From Novosphingobium clariflavum (GTDB lineage: Bacteria; Pseudomonadota; Alphaproteobacteria; Sphingomonadales; Sphingomonadaceae), in contig NZ_JAPCWC010000001.1 of assembly GCF_026420865.1 (NCBI RefSeq), positions 248,001-312,000 of the forward strand: 64,000 nt of DNA, given 5' to 3'. Made by a program: the position numbers and the translations under genes. This document shows, one piece after another, positions 50,001-57,917 of the stretch. Within the stretch, counting starts at the first letter, position 1, and each line of letters opens with the position of its first letter. The notes beneath the pieces are model-generated. The model did not search any database. It was given only the letters and a program-made list of their open reading frames with translations, and was not told where the DNA came from.

Positions 50001-50612
50001 CCGGGCGGCTACCAGCTCTTCGGGCGCACGCTGCAGGTCTGGAACACGTACCGCCAGACCGACGCCTTTACCGAAGGCAAACCCTGGCTGCTGCGCTTCT
50101 TCGACCAGATCCGCTTCTATCCCGTCAGCGCCGACGAACTGGCCGACTGGCGCCGCGAATTCCCAGCGGGGCGCCGCTCGATCCGCATCGAGCCGTCCGA
50201 ATTCCGCCTGGCCGACTACCGCGCCTATCTCGCCGAGAATGCCGAGGGCATCGCCGAATTCGAGGCAAAGCGACAGGCCGCCTTCGACGAGGAACGCGCC
50301 GACTGGCATCGCCGGGGCGAGTTCGATCACGCCGCCGATGCCGCCGAAGCCGAAGTGGCGGCGGAAGCGGTGATCGAGGTGCCGGACGGCTCCAATCTGG
50401 TCGAGGCGCCCTACGGCGGTGTCGTCTCGATGCTGCTCGTCTCCGCGGGCGACGTGGTGGAAGCGGGCGACAAGATCGCCGTGATCGAGGCTATGAAAAT
50501 GGAATGTCCGGTGGAAAGCCCCGGCCGGGGCACGGTCGAAGTTCTCTACATGCGTGAAGGGCAGTCGCTGCAACCCGGCGCCCCGATGCTTGCGCTGAGG
50601 CAGCACGCATGA
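47016..50612 (+). CDS. Biotin-dependent urea/guanidine carboxylase
   Basis: 1198 residues. Domain order: biotin carboxylase (about 1-450, LIANRGAIATRIIRTL, glycine loop KATAGGGGIGMR, RDCSLQRRNQKVVEEAPAP in part, MNTRLQVEHGVTE), a KipA/KipI-type carboxyltransferase (about 455-1110), and a C-terminal biotinyl domain with biotin lysine Lys1161 in VIEAMKMECP. It carboxylates guanidine (giving carboxyguanidine) or urea (giving allophanate). Adjacent DUF1989 genes favour guanidine. The product names commonly attached to it say urea carboxylase. Full length, no frameshift. Confidence 0.92.
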   Translation: MSFDTVLIANRGAIATRIIRTLRRMGLKSVAVYSEADEGSNHVSEADEAVCIGGAKASDSYLNIPAILAAAKKTGAGAIHPGYGFLAENVEFAEACAAAGIVFVGPTTDNIRTFGLKHSARALASAHDVPLAPGTDLLTDEEEAVGAAAKIGYPVMLKATAGGGGIGMRVCEDEAALREGFAAVKRQGQSNFGDAGVFLERYIGRARHIEVQLFGDGQGRVMALGERDCSLQRRNQKVVEEAPAPLLPESVRSELFAAAVRLGEAANYRSAGTVEFLYDADRAEFFFLEMNTRLQVEHGVTEMVMGIDLVEWMVRGAAGDYAFLDRETPKPQGHSVQMRLYAEDPSLDYRPTSGTLTALEFPADIRVETWCSAGSTVSAWYDPMLAKLIVHAPSREEAVEAAQKALDASRVDGIETNLRWLRDVVRTPAFTSGEVSTRVLDGVTYHPNSIRVVSGGTATTVQDWPGRQHLWAVGVPPSGPMDDQSFRLGNRLLGNPEGTAGLEATVTGPTLSFVAAARICLMGADFGATLDGAAVPLGIPTDVQAGQTLAMGRASSGGMRGYVLFAGGFDIAPYLGSRSTFELGQFGGHAARRLLAGDTLHLAGDATAAPLPEVVLPEISTDWTLRVLYGPHGAPDFFTGDDVETFLAAEWKVHYNSNRTGVRLIGPKPRWARTDGGEAGLHPSNIHDNPYAIGAVDFTGDMPIILGPDGPSLGGFVCPFVVIAADRWKIGQLTPGDKLRFVPVNIADATEADAMQRGLVETGAVPASSPARPVETLSPILAEIPEGPGRPRTVYRQQGDRNILVEYGPIVLDIELRIRVHALMTELERLALPGIIDVVPGIRSLQLHFDGQAMDQKAALAMLIAAEERLGDLEDFAIPSRIVHLPLSWRDPATIETIEKYMATVRDDAPWCPDNIEFIRRINGLADADAVENLIFEANYLVMGLGDVYLGAPVATPVDPRHRLVTTKYNPARTWTPPNVVGIGGAYMCIYGMEGPGGYQLFGRTLQVWNTYRQTDAFTEGKPWLLRFFDQIRFYPVSADELADWRREFPAGRRSIRIEPSEFRLADYRAYLAENAEGIAEFEAKRQAAFDEERADWHRRGEFDHAADAAEAEVAAEAVIEVPDGSNLVEAPYGGVVSMLLVSAGDVVEAGDKIAVIEAMKMECPVESPGRGTVEVLYMREGQSLQPGAPMLALRQHA

Positions 50613-52378
50613 GCGGGCCAGATCGTTTGAGCGCGACGGAAATCGCCGCTGCCGTCAACGCGGGCCGCACCAGCGCGCTGGCCGTGGCCGAGGATACCCT
50701 TGCAAGGGTCGAGGCATACGATGCCGTTCAGCCGCAGATCTGGATCAGCCGCGCGGCGCGCGAGGATCTTCTCGCCGCTGCCCGCGCCATCGATGCCCGC
50801 GTGGCCGCCGGGGAAAGCCTGCCGCTGGCGGGCGTGCCCTTCGCGGTGAAGGACAATATCGATGTCGAGGGCCTCGATACCACGGCGGCCTGCCCGGACT
50901 TCGCCTATCGCCCCGATGCCTCGGCAACGGTGGTCGCGCGGCTGCTGGCAGCGGGCGCGCTCTGCATCGGCAAGACCAACCTCGATCAGTTCGCCACCGG
51001 CCTTGTCGGCACCCGCAGCCCTTACGGCATTCCGCGCAATGCCTCCAACCTTGCCTATGTCAGCGGCGGGTCAAGTTCTGGCTCGTCGGTCACCGTCGCG
51101 GCGGGGCTGGTGGCCTTTGCGCTGGGCACCGATACTGCCGGTTCGGGCCGCGTTCCCGCAGCGTTCAACCACCTGATCGGCTTCAAGCCCACCAAGGGCC
51201 GCTGGAGCACGCAAGGCCTCGTCCCGGCCTGCCGCACGCTCGACTGCATCACTGTCTTCACCGACGATACAGCCGACGCGCGGCTGGTCGACAGCGTCGT
51301 GGCGGCGTTCGACGAGGCCGATGCTTATTCGAAGCCGCTGGCCGATAAGCCGCTCGGCAGCAAGCGCATCGGCGTGCCGCGCCGCGCGCAGCGCGTGTGG
51401 TTCGGCGATGCCGAATCCGAATTCCTCTACGACCGCGCGCTGGAAAACCTCGCGCAGCTTGGCGAACTCGTCGAGATCGACCTCGCCCCGCTGCTGGAGG
51501 CCGCCCAGCTGCTTTACGGCGGTCCCTGGGTGGCCGAGCGTACCGCCGCGGTCGCGGCGCTCTTGGCGGCAAACCCCGATGCCATCGACCCGACCGTGCG
51601 CTCCATCGTCGAGCCCGGCGCGGATGTCAGCGCGGTGGAGCTGTTCAATGGCATGTACCGCCTTGCCGCGATCAAGCGTCATGCGGACCTGCTGTGGGGG
51701 GACATCGACATGATGGCCTTCCCGACCACGGGGACGACCTACCGGGTGTCCGAACTGCTGGCGGCACCGGTCGCGCTCAACAGCAATCTCGGGCTCTACA
51801 CCAATTTCGTGAACCTGCTCGACATGGCCGCGCTGGCCGTGCCCGCAGGCATTCGCGCCAATGCCACGGGCTTCGGGATCACCCTGATCGGCCCTGCCGA
51901 CACCGACCGCGCCCTGCTGGACGTGGCCGACGCCTACCTTTCGGTCGCGGATCTTCCGCCGCCGCCATCACTCGATCTGGAGGGAAAGATGCAGACTGTG
52001 AAACTCGCCGTCGTCGGTGCCCATCTCAAGGACATGCCGCTCCACTGGCAGCTGACCTCGCGCGATGCCAAGTTCGTCGGCGCTTTCGAGACCGCGCCCA
52101 GCTACCGCCTCTACGCCATGGCCGACAGCGTGCCGCCCAAGCCCGCGCTGATCCATAGCGAGGACGGTGCGCCGATCGCCGTCGAAGTCTACGAACTGGG
52201 CGTGGCCGAATTCGGCAGCTTCGTCGTCGAAGTGCCCGCGCCGCTCGCCATCGGCACGGTGACGCTGGCCGATGGCTCCAGCGTGAAAGGCTTCGTGGCC
52301 GAACCGCGCGCGATCACGGGGGCCGAAGACATCACCAGCCTCGGCGGCTGGCGCGCCTTCATCGCCCGCGCTGCCTGA
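50609..52378 (+). CDS. atzF: Allophanate hydrolase
   Basis: 589 residues. The amidase-signature domain holds the triad Lys81 (FAVKDNIDV), cis-Ser155 (SGGSSSGSS) and Ser179 (TDTAGSGR), with the same spacing as AtzF (Lys91/Ser165/Ser189). The C-terminal part (about 455-589) is the cyclotransferase-like domain of full-length allophanate hydrolases. It hydrolyses allophanate to ammonia and CO2, completing the pathway. Overlaps the carboxylase stop by 4 bases. Confidence 0.94.
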   Translation: MSGPDRLSATEIAAAVNAGRTSALAVAEDTLARVEAYDAVQPQIWISRAAREDLLAAARAIDARVAAGESLPLAGVPFAVKDNIDVEGLDTTAACPDFAYRPDASATVVARLLAAGALCIGKTNLDQFATGLVGTRSPYGIPRNASNLAYVSGGSSSGSSVTVAAGLVAFALGTDTAGSGRVPAAFNHLIGFKPTKGRWSTQGLVPACRTLDCITVFTDDTADARLVDSVVAAFDEADAYSKPLADKPLGSKRIGVPRRAQRVWFGDAESEFLYDRALENLAQLGELVEIDLAPLLEAAQLLYGGPWVAERTAAVAALLAANPDAIDPTVRSIVEPGADVSAVELFNGMYRLAAIKRHADLLWGDIDMMAFPTTGTTYRVSELLAAPVALNSNLGLYTNFVNLLDMAALAVPAGIRANATGFGITLIGPADTDRALLDVADAYLSVADLPPPPSLDLEGKMQTVKLAVVGAHLKDMPLHWQLTSRDAKFVGAFETAPSYRLYAMADSVPPKPALIHSEDGAPIAVEVYELGVAEFGSFVVEVPAPLAIGTVTLADGSSVKGFVAEPRAITGAEDITSLGGWRAFIARAA

Positions 52379-52406
52379 TCCTGTCGCCAAGCCCGAAGGG
52401 GGAAAC

Positions 52407-53336
52407 ATGCGCAAGTTCGGATTGATGGCTCTGGCGGCAGCCGGTGCTTTTGCGACGATTTCGGCCACCGCCCATGCTCAGCAAGAGCAGGTCATCGAGG
52501 TGCCGGGCTTCGCGGATTTCCTGGCGGTGGACGGCAAGACCGTCTGGGCCACCAATCGCGGCAAGGTCGAGCAATGGTCGCGCGACGGCAAGCTCGCCGA
52601 AGTGCCGATGACCCGCCCCTGCGGCGCCATGGCGATTGCCGAGGGCTCGCTGTGGGTGGCGGATTGCAAGGAAGGCGCGGTCAAGCGCATCGACGTGAAG
52701 ACCGCCAAGCTGCTCGCGACGATCCCCACCGGCATTGCCAATCCGGCGGGCGAGTTGAACGTCGTGGCCGGGGCGGGTTCGATCTGGGTCGCCAGCGACG
52801 CGGCCGGCAGGATCGCGCGGATCGATCCTGCCACCAATGCCGTGGCGAGTTCGGTAACGGTCGATCCGGGCACCTGGTATCTCTCGTTCGGACTCGGCTC
52901 GCTCTGGGCAGTGAGCGCCACGCAGCAGACCTTGCAGCGCATCGATCCGGCCACCAACAGCGTCGTCGGCAAGGTGCCGCTGGGCAAGGAACCGGGCTTC
53001 CTGGCCGCCGGGGAAGGCGGCGTCTGGGTGCAGGAACAGGGTGACGGCACGGTCGCTCGGATCGATCCCGCCAGCGTCACCGTTACCGGCCGCATCAAGG
53101 TGGGCGCCAACCTCAAGTGGGGCGATATCGATACCGGCGGCGGCAAGGTCTGGCTGCGCACGACCGACGATCAGGTCTTTGTCGCCATCGATCCGGCGAC
53201 GATGACGGTCGAAAGGCGCGCTGGCAAGGCCGCCGGCAGCGGGGCGCTGCGGTATACGGCTGAGGGGCTCTGGACCACGGCGCACGACCAGCACACGCTG
53301 ACATGGTGGCCCAAGTCCGTCCTTTTCGGGAAGTAG
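52407..53336 (+). CDS. Periplasmic beta-propeller protein (YncE/virginiamycin-lyase-like)
   Basis: 309 residues. Signal peptide ending ATAHAQ. Six or so repeats of the form SIWVASDAAGRIARIDPATNAV, SLWAVSATQQTLQRIDPATNSV and GVWVQEQGDGTVARIDPASVTV indicate a seven-bladed propeller. It lies 28 bases after allophanate hydrolase and could be on the same transcript, but I cannot link it to the pathway. Function unknown. Confidence 0.8.
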   Translation: MRKFGLMALAAAGAFATISATAHAQQEQVIEVPGFADFLAVDGKTVWATNRGKVEQWSRDGKLAEVPMTRPCGAMAIAEGSLWVADCKEGAVKRIDVKTAKLLATIPTGIANPAGELNVVAGAGSIWVASDAAGRIARIDPATNAVASSVTVDPGTWYLSFGLGSLWAVSATQQTLQRIDPATNSVVGKVPLGKEPGFLAAGEGGVWVQEQGDGTVARIDPASVTVTGRIKVGANLKWGDIDTGGGKVWLRTTDDQVFVAIDPATMTVERRAGKAAGSGALRYTAEGLWTTAHDQHTLTWWPKSVLFGK

Positions 53337-53372
53337 AACAGCCCTGAAGCGGGGCTGAGCATGACCTGAGCG

Positions 53373-53452
53373 TCCCATTGGCGCGATTTTTGCCGAAGCG
53401 GCAATGGGATCCGGCGCAGTTTTGCAGGTTGTGGGCGGACAACCGAGCCTGC
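53373..53452 (+). promoter_or_regulatory. Region with two stem-loops upstream of the aldehyde dehydrogenase gene
   Basis: TCCCATTG (53373-53380) pairs with CAATGGGA (53402-53409). Next, GCAGG (53424-53428) pairs with CCTGC (53448-53452) around an inner GGTTGT / ACAACC stem (53427-53444). Upstream, CAGCCC / GGGCTG (53339-53357) may end the propeller transcript. No known riboswitch is recognised. Confidence 0.3.
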
Positions 53453-53523
53453 GGGGTTGCCGCCGCCCGGCTTTTGGCGCATGCGCCTGCGGGCCCCTCT
53501 GTCGGCCCCCCGAGGTTATGCGC

Positions 53524-54927
53524 ATGGACTACCAACTTCTCATCGGCGGCACGCTTGTGCCGGGCGCTTCGACGCTTGAAGTCGTCAACCCGGCGACCGG
53601 GCGCGTCTTCGCGCAGGCGCCGCGTGCCGACGAAGCGCAGGCCGAGCAGGCCATTGCCGCTGCCCGCCGGGCATTTCCGGTCTGGGCGGCGCTGGGCTAT
53701 GCCGAGCGCGGCGCATTTCTGGAGCGTCTGGCCGCCGCGATCGAGGTGCGGGCCGAGGATTTCGCGCGCATCCTGACGCTGGAGCAGGGCAAGCCGCTCG
53801 ATCAGGCGCGCGGCGAAGTGGCCGCCAGTGTTTCCGCCTTCGCCTACTACGCGCAGCAGCAGCTGGAGCCGCGTGTCCTGCGGGAAACCGCGCAGGAGCG
53901 CATCGTCGAGCAGCGCTATCCGCTGGGCGTGGTCGCGGCGATCACGCCGTGGAACTACCCGTTGCTGCTGCTCGCCGTGAAGATGGCGCCGGCGCTGGTC
54001 ACCGGCAATGTCCTCATCGCCAAGCCCGCCCCGTCGACCCCGCTGGCAACGCTGCTGCTGGGCGAAGTCGCCGCCTCGGTGCTGCCCGCCGGGGTGTTCC
54101 AGACCCTCACCGACGCCAACGACCTGGGCGCGCTGCTCAGCCGTCATCCCGGCGTCGCCCATGTCAGCTTCACCGGCTCCACCCCGACCGGCAGGAAAGT
54201 GCTGGCCAGCGCGGCCGACACCCTCAAGCGCTTCACGCTCGAACTCGGCGGCAACGACGCCGCGCTGGTGCTCGACGATGCCGACATCGCCACGATCGCC
54301 CCGCATATCTACTCGGGCGCGACGACCAATTCCGGCCAGGTCTGCCTTGCCATCAAGCGGGTCTATGTCCCGCGCGGCAAGGTCGATGCGCTGTGCGACG
54401 CGCTTGCCGAACTGGCCCGCGCGGCGGTGATCGGCGACGGCATGGTGCAGGGCACCACCATCGGCCCGATCCAGAACCGCACCCAGTTCGAGAAAGTGCA
54501 GGCCTACATTGCCGAGGCGCGCGAGCAGGGCACCATCGTTGCCGGCGGCGCCCCGGTTCCGGGCGAGGGCTTTTTCATCGCGCCGACCATCGTGCGCGAC
54601 CTGCCCGACGATGCCCGCCTGGTGCGCGAGGAGCAGTTCGGCCCGGTCCTGCCGGTGCAGGCCTACGACGATCTCGACGCGGCGGTTGCGCAAGTCAACG
54701 CCAGCGAATACGGCCTTGCCGCCAGCATCTGGACGGGCGACGCCGAGCGCGGCCTTGCGGTCGCCTCACGGGTCGAGTGCGGCACGGTCTGGGTCAACCG
54801 TCATCTCGACCTGCCGTGGGACGTACCCTTCGGCGGGGCAAAACAATCGGGCATCGGCCGCCAGCAGGGCGTCGAGGGCATGGAGGATTTCACCCAGCCC
54901 CGCATCGTCAACATGGCGCTGGTGTGA
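53524..54927 (+). CDS. NAD(P)-dependent aldehyde dehydrogenase
   Basis: 467 residues from ATG at 53524; the nearer ATG at 53518 is too close to the AGG. Motifs: ITPWNYPLLL, FTGSTPTGRKV, the general base in FTLELGGND and the nucleophile cysteine in SGQVCLA. It oxidises an aldehyde to the acid, but the substrate is unclear. The preceding 180 bases contain two stem-loops. A small cyclotransferase gene follows after 10 bases. Confidence 0.9.
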   Translation: MDYQLLIGGTLVPGASTLEVVNPATGRVFAQAPRADEAQAEQAIAAARRAFPVWAALGYAERGAFLERLAAAIEVRAEDFARILTLEQGKPLDQARGEVAASVSAFAYYAQQQLEPRVLRETAQERIVEQRYPLGVVAAITPWNYPLLLLAVKMAPALVTGNVLIAKPAPSTPLATLLLGEVAASVLPAGVFQTLTDANDLGALLSRHPGVAHVSFTGSTPTGRKVLASAADTLKRFTLELGGNDAALVLDDADIATIAPHIYSGATTNSGQVCLAIKRVYVPRGKVDALCDALAELARAAVIGDGMVQGTTIGPIQNRTQFEKVQAYIAEAREQGTIVAGGAPVPGEGFFIAPTIVRDLPDDARLVREEQFGPVLPVQAYDDLDAAVAQVNASEYGLAASIWTGDAERGLAVASRVECGTVWVNRHLDLPWDVPFGGAKQSGIGRQQGVEGMEDFTQPRIVNMALV

Positions 54928-54937
54928 GTAATCGGGC

Positions 54938-55309
54938 GTGAGTGAAAAAGTGGAACGCGTGAAGGATATCCTCGTCTTTTCCTATGGCACCCTGCGCCAG
55001 AGCGAAGTGCAGCAGGCGCTGTTCGGGCGGCTGCTCGAAGGCGAGCCGGATGCCATGGCCGGCTGGCGCAGCCGGCTGATCGAGATCACCGATCCCGACG
55101 TCATCGCCAAGAGCGGCAAGCGCTGGCACCCGATGGTCGAGCGCAGCGACGATCCCGAGGATGCCGTGGAAGGCGTGGTCTTCCGCCTCACCGCCGAGGA
55201 ACTCGCCCGCGCCGACGACTACGAGGTGGACTATATCCGCCATCCGGTGACCCTGCGCTCGGGCTGGGTGGCGTTCGTCTATGGCGATCCCGTCAGCGCG
55301 CGCGGATAG
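54938..55309 (+). CDS. Gamma-glutamylcyclotransferase (AIG2-like) protein
   Basis: 123 residues from GTG at 54938. The fold's substrate loop is seen as LVFSYGTLRQSEVQQALFGR, and the catalytic acid region is probably DDPEDAVEGVVFRLTAEELARADDYEVD (in part). Members cyclise gamma-glutamyl amines or peptides. Interesting next to allophanate hydrolase, which carries a fused homologous domain, but the two are not adjacent. Cotranscribed with the bestrophin-like gene. Confidence 0.85.
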   Translation: MSEKVERVKDILVFSYGTLRQSEVQQALFGRLLEGEPDAMAGWRSRLIEITDPDVIAKSGKRWHPMVERSDDPEDAVEGVVFRLTAEELARADDYEVDYIRHPVTLRSGWVAFVYGDPVSARG

Positions 55310-55318
55310 GGCGGCGCC

Positions 55319-56212
55319 GTGATCGTCCGGCCCAAGCCCGGCCTGTGGGAAGTCGCCTTCGCACTCAGCGGGTCGATCCTGCCCCGGATCGCGGGACGGC
55401 TGGCGGTCATCGCGCTGATTGCCATCGCCGCGGTGCTTGCGGCCGAGGCGCGTCCGGGCCTGTTCGCGCAGATCAGCGCCATTCCCTTCACGCTGATCGG
55501 CATTGCCCTGTCGATCTTCATGAGCTTCCGCAACAACGCCTGCTACGACCGCTGGTGGGAAGGGCGCAAGCTCTGGGGATCGCTGGTGATTGCCTGCCGC
55601 TCGCTGGCCCGGCGCGTCTCGATCCTCGACGAGGCGGAGCGCCGCCTGGTGCTGACGGGCGCCGCCGGTTTTGCCGCAGGGCTCGCCGCGCGGCTGCGCG
55701 GAGGCGATGAACCGGCCGCCATTGCCCGCCACTGCGAGGGCGCCCCGGTGACGGCGGTGAACCCGACCGACGCCCTGCTCCACGGGATCGGCCAGCACTG
55801 CCTCACGCTGATGCGCGAGGGCCGTATCGCGCCGATCCACCATTCGCTGATCGAGGAACAACTGCACCTCATGGCCCAGGTGCAGGCGGGCTGCGAGCGC
55901 ATCGCGCTGACCCCGGTGCCGTTCAGCTACTCGCTGCTGCTGCACCGCACGGCCTATATCTTCTGCCTGGCCCTGCCGTTTGCGCTGGCGGGCACGCTGG
56001 GCTGGTGGACCCTACTGCCGGTGCTGCTGGTCAGCTACACGTTCTTCGGGCTCGATGCGCTGGGCGACCAGCTGGAAGATCCGTTCGGCCTCGAACCCAA
56101 CGACCTGCCGCTCGATGCCATGGCGCGGACCATCGAGCGCGAGATGCTGGCGATCCTGGGCGAGGCGGACCTGCCGCCCCCGCTCGCACCCGAAGGCGAT
56201 GTCCTGCGCTGA
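55319..56212 (+). CDS. Bestrophin-like membrane channel
   Basis: 297 residues from GTG at 55319. Hydrophobic helices and the bestrophin hallmark FRNNACYDRWWEGRKLWG, followed by QLEDPFGLEPNDLPLDAM, the conserved C-terminal region. Bacterial bestrophins form pentameric anion or cation channels. The role here is unknown. It follows the cyclotransferase gene by 9 bases and converges with the esterase gene. Confidence 0.88.
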   Translation: MIVRPKPGLWEVAFALSGSILPRIAGRLAVIALIAIAAVLAAEARPGLFAQISAIPFTLIGIALSIFMSFRNNACYDRWWEGRKLWGSLVIACRSLARRVSILDEAERRLVLTGAAGFAAGLAARLRGGDEPAAIARHCEGAPVTAVNPTDALLHGIGQHCLTLMREGRIAPIHHSLIEEQLHLMAQVQAGCERIALTPVPFSYSLLLHRTAYIFCLALPFALAGTLGWWTLLPVLLVSYTFFGLDALGDQLEDPFGLEPNDLPLDAMARTIEREMLAILGEADLPPPLAPEGDVLR

Positions 56213-56217
56213 CGGCG

Positions 56218-56832
56218 TCAGCCGGTCGGGGCGAGCGCTGCGGCGAGGAAGGCGGCGCCGATTTCCGCGCCTTCACGGCTGATGGTGTGGCCCAGGCCCG
56301 GCAGGATCGTGCTGTCGGCCGCGATGCCGAGGGCCGAAAGCCGCGCGGCGGCATCGGTGGTTTCGGCAGGCGGGATCACCGGATCGCTGCCGCCGTGGAT
56401 CAGGGCAACACGCGTTTGCGGTGATGGCTCGAGCGGCCCGGGCGACGCCAGTCGGCCCGAATAGCCCAGCAGTGCGGCCACCGGCCAGCGACCAGAGACG
56501 ACCGCGTCGAGCGCCATGATGGTGCCTTGCGAAAAGCCGACCAGCGCGACGCGGTCCAGCCGGTCCTCGAAGCCCTGCGCGGCAACGATCGGGGCGATCA
56601 CGCCGTCGAAGGCGGCGCGGGCCGCCTCGACACGGGCCGGGCGGTTGTCGGCGGTGACGCCGGCAAGGCTGAACCACTGCCGTCCCGCCCCGCCGCCGTC
56701 GAACGCGAAGGGCGCGTCGGGGGACACGAACCGCGCTTCGGGCAATTGCTGCCGCCAGAGCTGGCCGAGCCCGGCCAGGTCGGCGCCGTTGCTGCCGACG
56801 CCGTGGAGCAGGATGACAAGGGACGTGCTCAC
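56218..56832 (-). CDS. Carboxylesterase/phospholipase family hydrolase
   Basis: 204 residues from GTG at 56832. Alpha/beta hydrolase with LLHGVGSNGADL, nucleophile in LVGFSQGTIMALD, acid in IHGGSDPVIPP and base in GLGHTIS. Small esterases of this family act on short-chain esters or lysophospholipids. Coupled by a 4-base overlap (GTGA) to the glutathionyl-hydroquinone reductase upstream. Confidence 0.88.
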   Translation of the reverse strand: MSTSLVILLHGVGSNGADLAGLGQLWRQQLPEARFVSPDAPFAFDGGGAGRQWFSLAGVTADNRPARVEAARAAFDGVIAPIVAAQGFEDRLDRVALVGFSQGTIMALDAVVSGRWPVAALLGYSGRLASPGPLEPSPQTRVALIHGGSDPVIPPAETTDAAARLSALGIAADSTILPGLGHTISREGAEIGAAFLAAALAPTG

Positions 56833-57830
56833 GATGAGGTCTGCTCCGGGGCGGTTTTCGGCGCGGTGTTCGGTGGGGGGAAGTCGGCAAGCTGCGGGCC
56901 GAGGGGCACGATCCCGTTGGGATTGAGCGCCTTGATCGAATAGTAGCCGCGCTTGATGTGATCGATGCTGACGGTTTCGCGCAGGCCGGGAAGCTCCAGC
57001 ATGCGCGTCTGGTATGCCGAAAGCGCGGGATAGTCGGCGATACGGCGCAAGTTGCACTTGAACAGGCCGTGATAGGCCGCATCGAAGCGCACCAGCGTCA
57101 CGAACAGGCGCAGGTCGGTTTCGGTCACCCGGCTGCCGAACAGGTAGGGACCGCCCTCGGCCAGCCGCTGTTCGAGATCCTCGAGCGCGCCGAACACGTC
57201 GCCGAAGGCTTCCTCGTAGGCCAGCTGCGTCGTCGCGAACCCGCAGCGATAGACGCCGTTGTTGAGGCGGGGATAGATCTCGTCGTTGAGGGCGTCGATC
57301 GCCTCGCGCAGGTCCGCCGGGCAGAGGTCGAACCGGTCGCTGGCGAGGGCGCCGAAGCCGGAATTGAACATGCGCAGGATGTCGGCGGATTCGTTGTTGA
57401 CGATGGTATCGGTCTCGCGGTCCCACAGCACCGGAACCGTCGCGCGGCCGGTATAGCGGGGATCGGCGCGGGTGTAGATCTCGTGCATGTAGAGCGCGCC
57501 GTGGACCGGGTCGCGGTCGCTGCCGGGATAGTCGCCGAAACGCCAGCCTTCCTCGGTCAGCATCGGTTCGACCACGCTGACGCTGACCACCTCTTCCAGG
57601 CCCTTGAGCGTGCGGGCGATCAGGGTGCGCGAGGCCCAGGGGCAGATCAGCGCGACATAGAGGTGATAGCGCCCTGCCTCGGCACGGAAGCCGCCGGTGC
57701 CGGTGGGGCCCGCCGCGCCGTCGGTCGTGACCCAGTTGCGGAAGCCGGAGACCTGGCGGACAAAACCGCCCTTTTCGTCGGTGGACTGGACCGGCTGCCA
57801 GTCCGCCGTCCACTTGCCGTCGACCAGCAT
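56829..57830 (-). CDS. Glutathionyl-hydroquinone reductase (Xi-class GST)
   Basis: 333 residues. The family signature VALICPWASRT places the redox cysteine at 63, and the GST C-terminal helical domain continues to DRFDLCPADLREAIDALNDEIYPRLNNGVYRCGFATTQ (in part). It reduces glutathionyl-hydroquinones with glutathione, repairing quinone damage, useful in a cell degrading aromatic compounds. The upstream region is a G-rich repeat. Confidence 0.92.
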   Translation of the reverse strand: MLVDGKWTADWQPVQSTDEKGGFVRQVSGFRNWVTTDGAAGPTGTGGFRAEAGRYHLYVALICPWASRTLIARTLKGLEEVVSVSVVEPMLTEEGWRFGDYPGSDRDPVHGALYMHEIYTRADPRYTGRATVPVLWDRETDTIVNNESADILRMFNSGFGALASDRFDLCPADLREAIDALNDEIYPRLNNGVYRCGFATTQLAYEEAFGDVFGALEDLEQRLAEGGPYLFGSRVTETDLRLFVTLVRFDAAYHGLFKCNLRRIADYPALSAYQTRMLELPGLRETVSIDHIKRGYYSIKALNPNGIVPLGPQLADFPPPNTAPKTAPEQTSS

Positions 57831-57846
57831 GGAGGATCCTTGCGAT

Positions 57847-57889
57847 GGGAGGTGGGAGATGGGAGGCGGGAGGCGGGAGGCGGGAGGGG
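57847..57889 (+). repeat. G-rich 7-bp tandem repeat, potential G-quadruplex
   Basis: GGG tracts start exactly every 7 bases at 57847, 57854, 57861, 57868, 57875 and 57882, in units like GGGAGGC. Located 17 bases upstream of the glutathionyl-hydroquinone reductase start, on its template strand. Confidence 0.85.
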
Positions 57890-57917
57890 CCTTGGCGGTC
57901 CCTCCCGGTTCAGGCGA

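Noticed and set aside
46728..50606. 1292-residue minus-strand ORF opposite the carboxylase
   Set aside because: A shadow of the carboxylase reading frame. Composition is low-complexity Arg/Gly/His/Asp and the plus strand has full carboxylase motifs.
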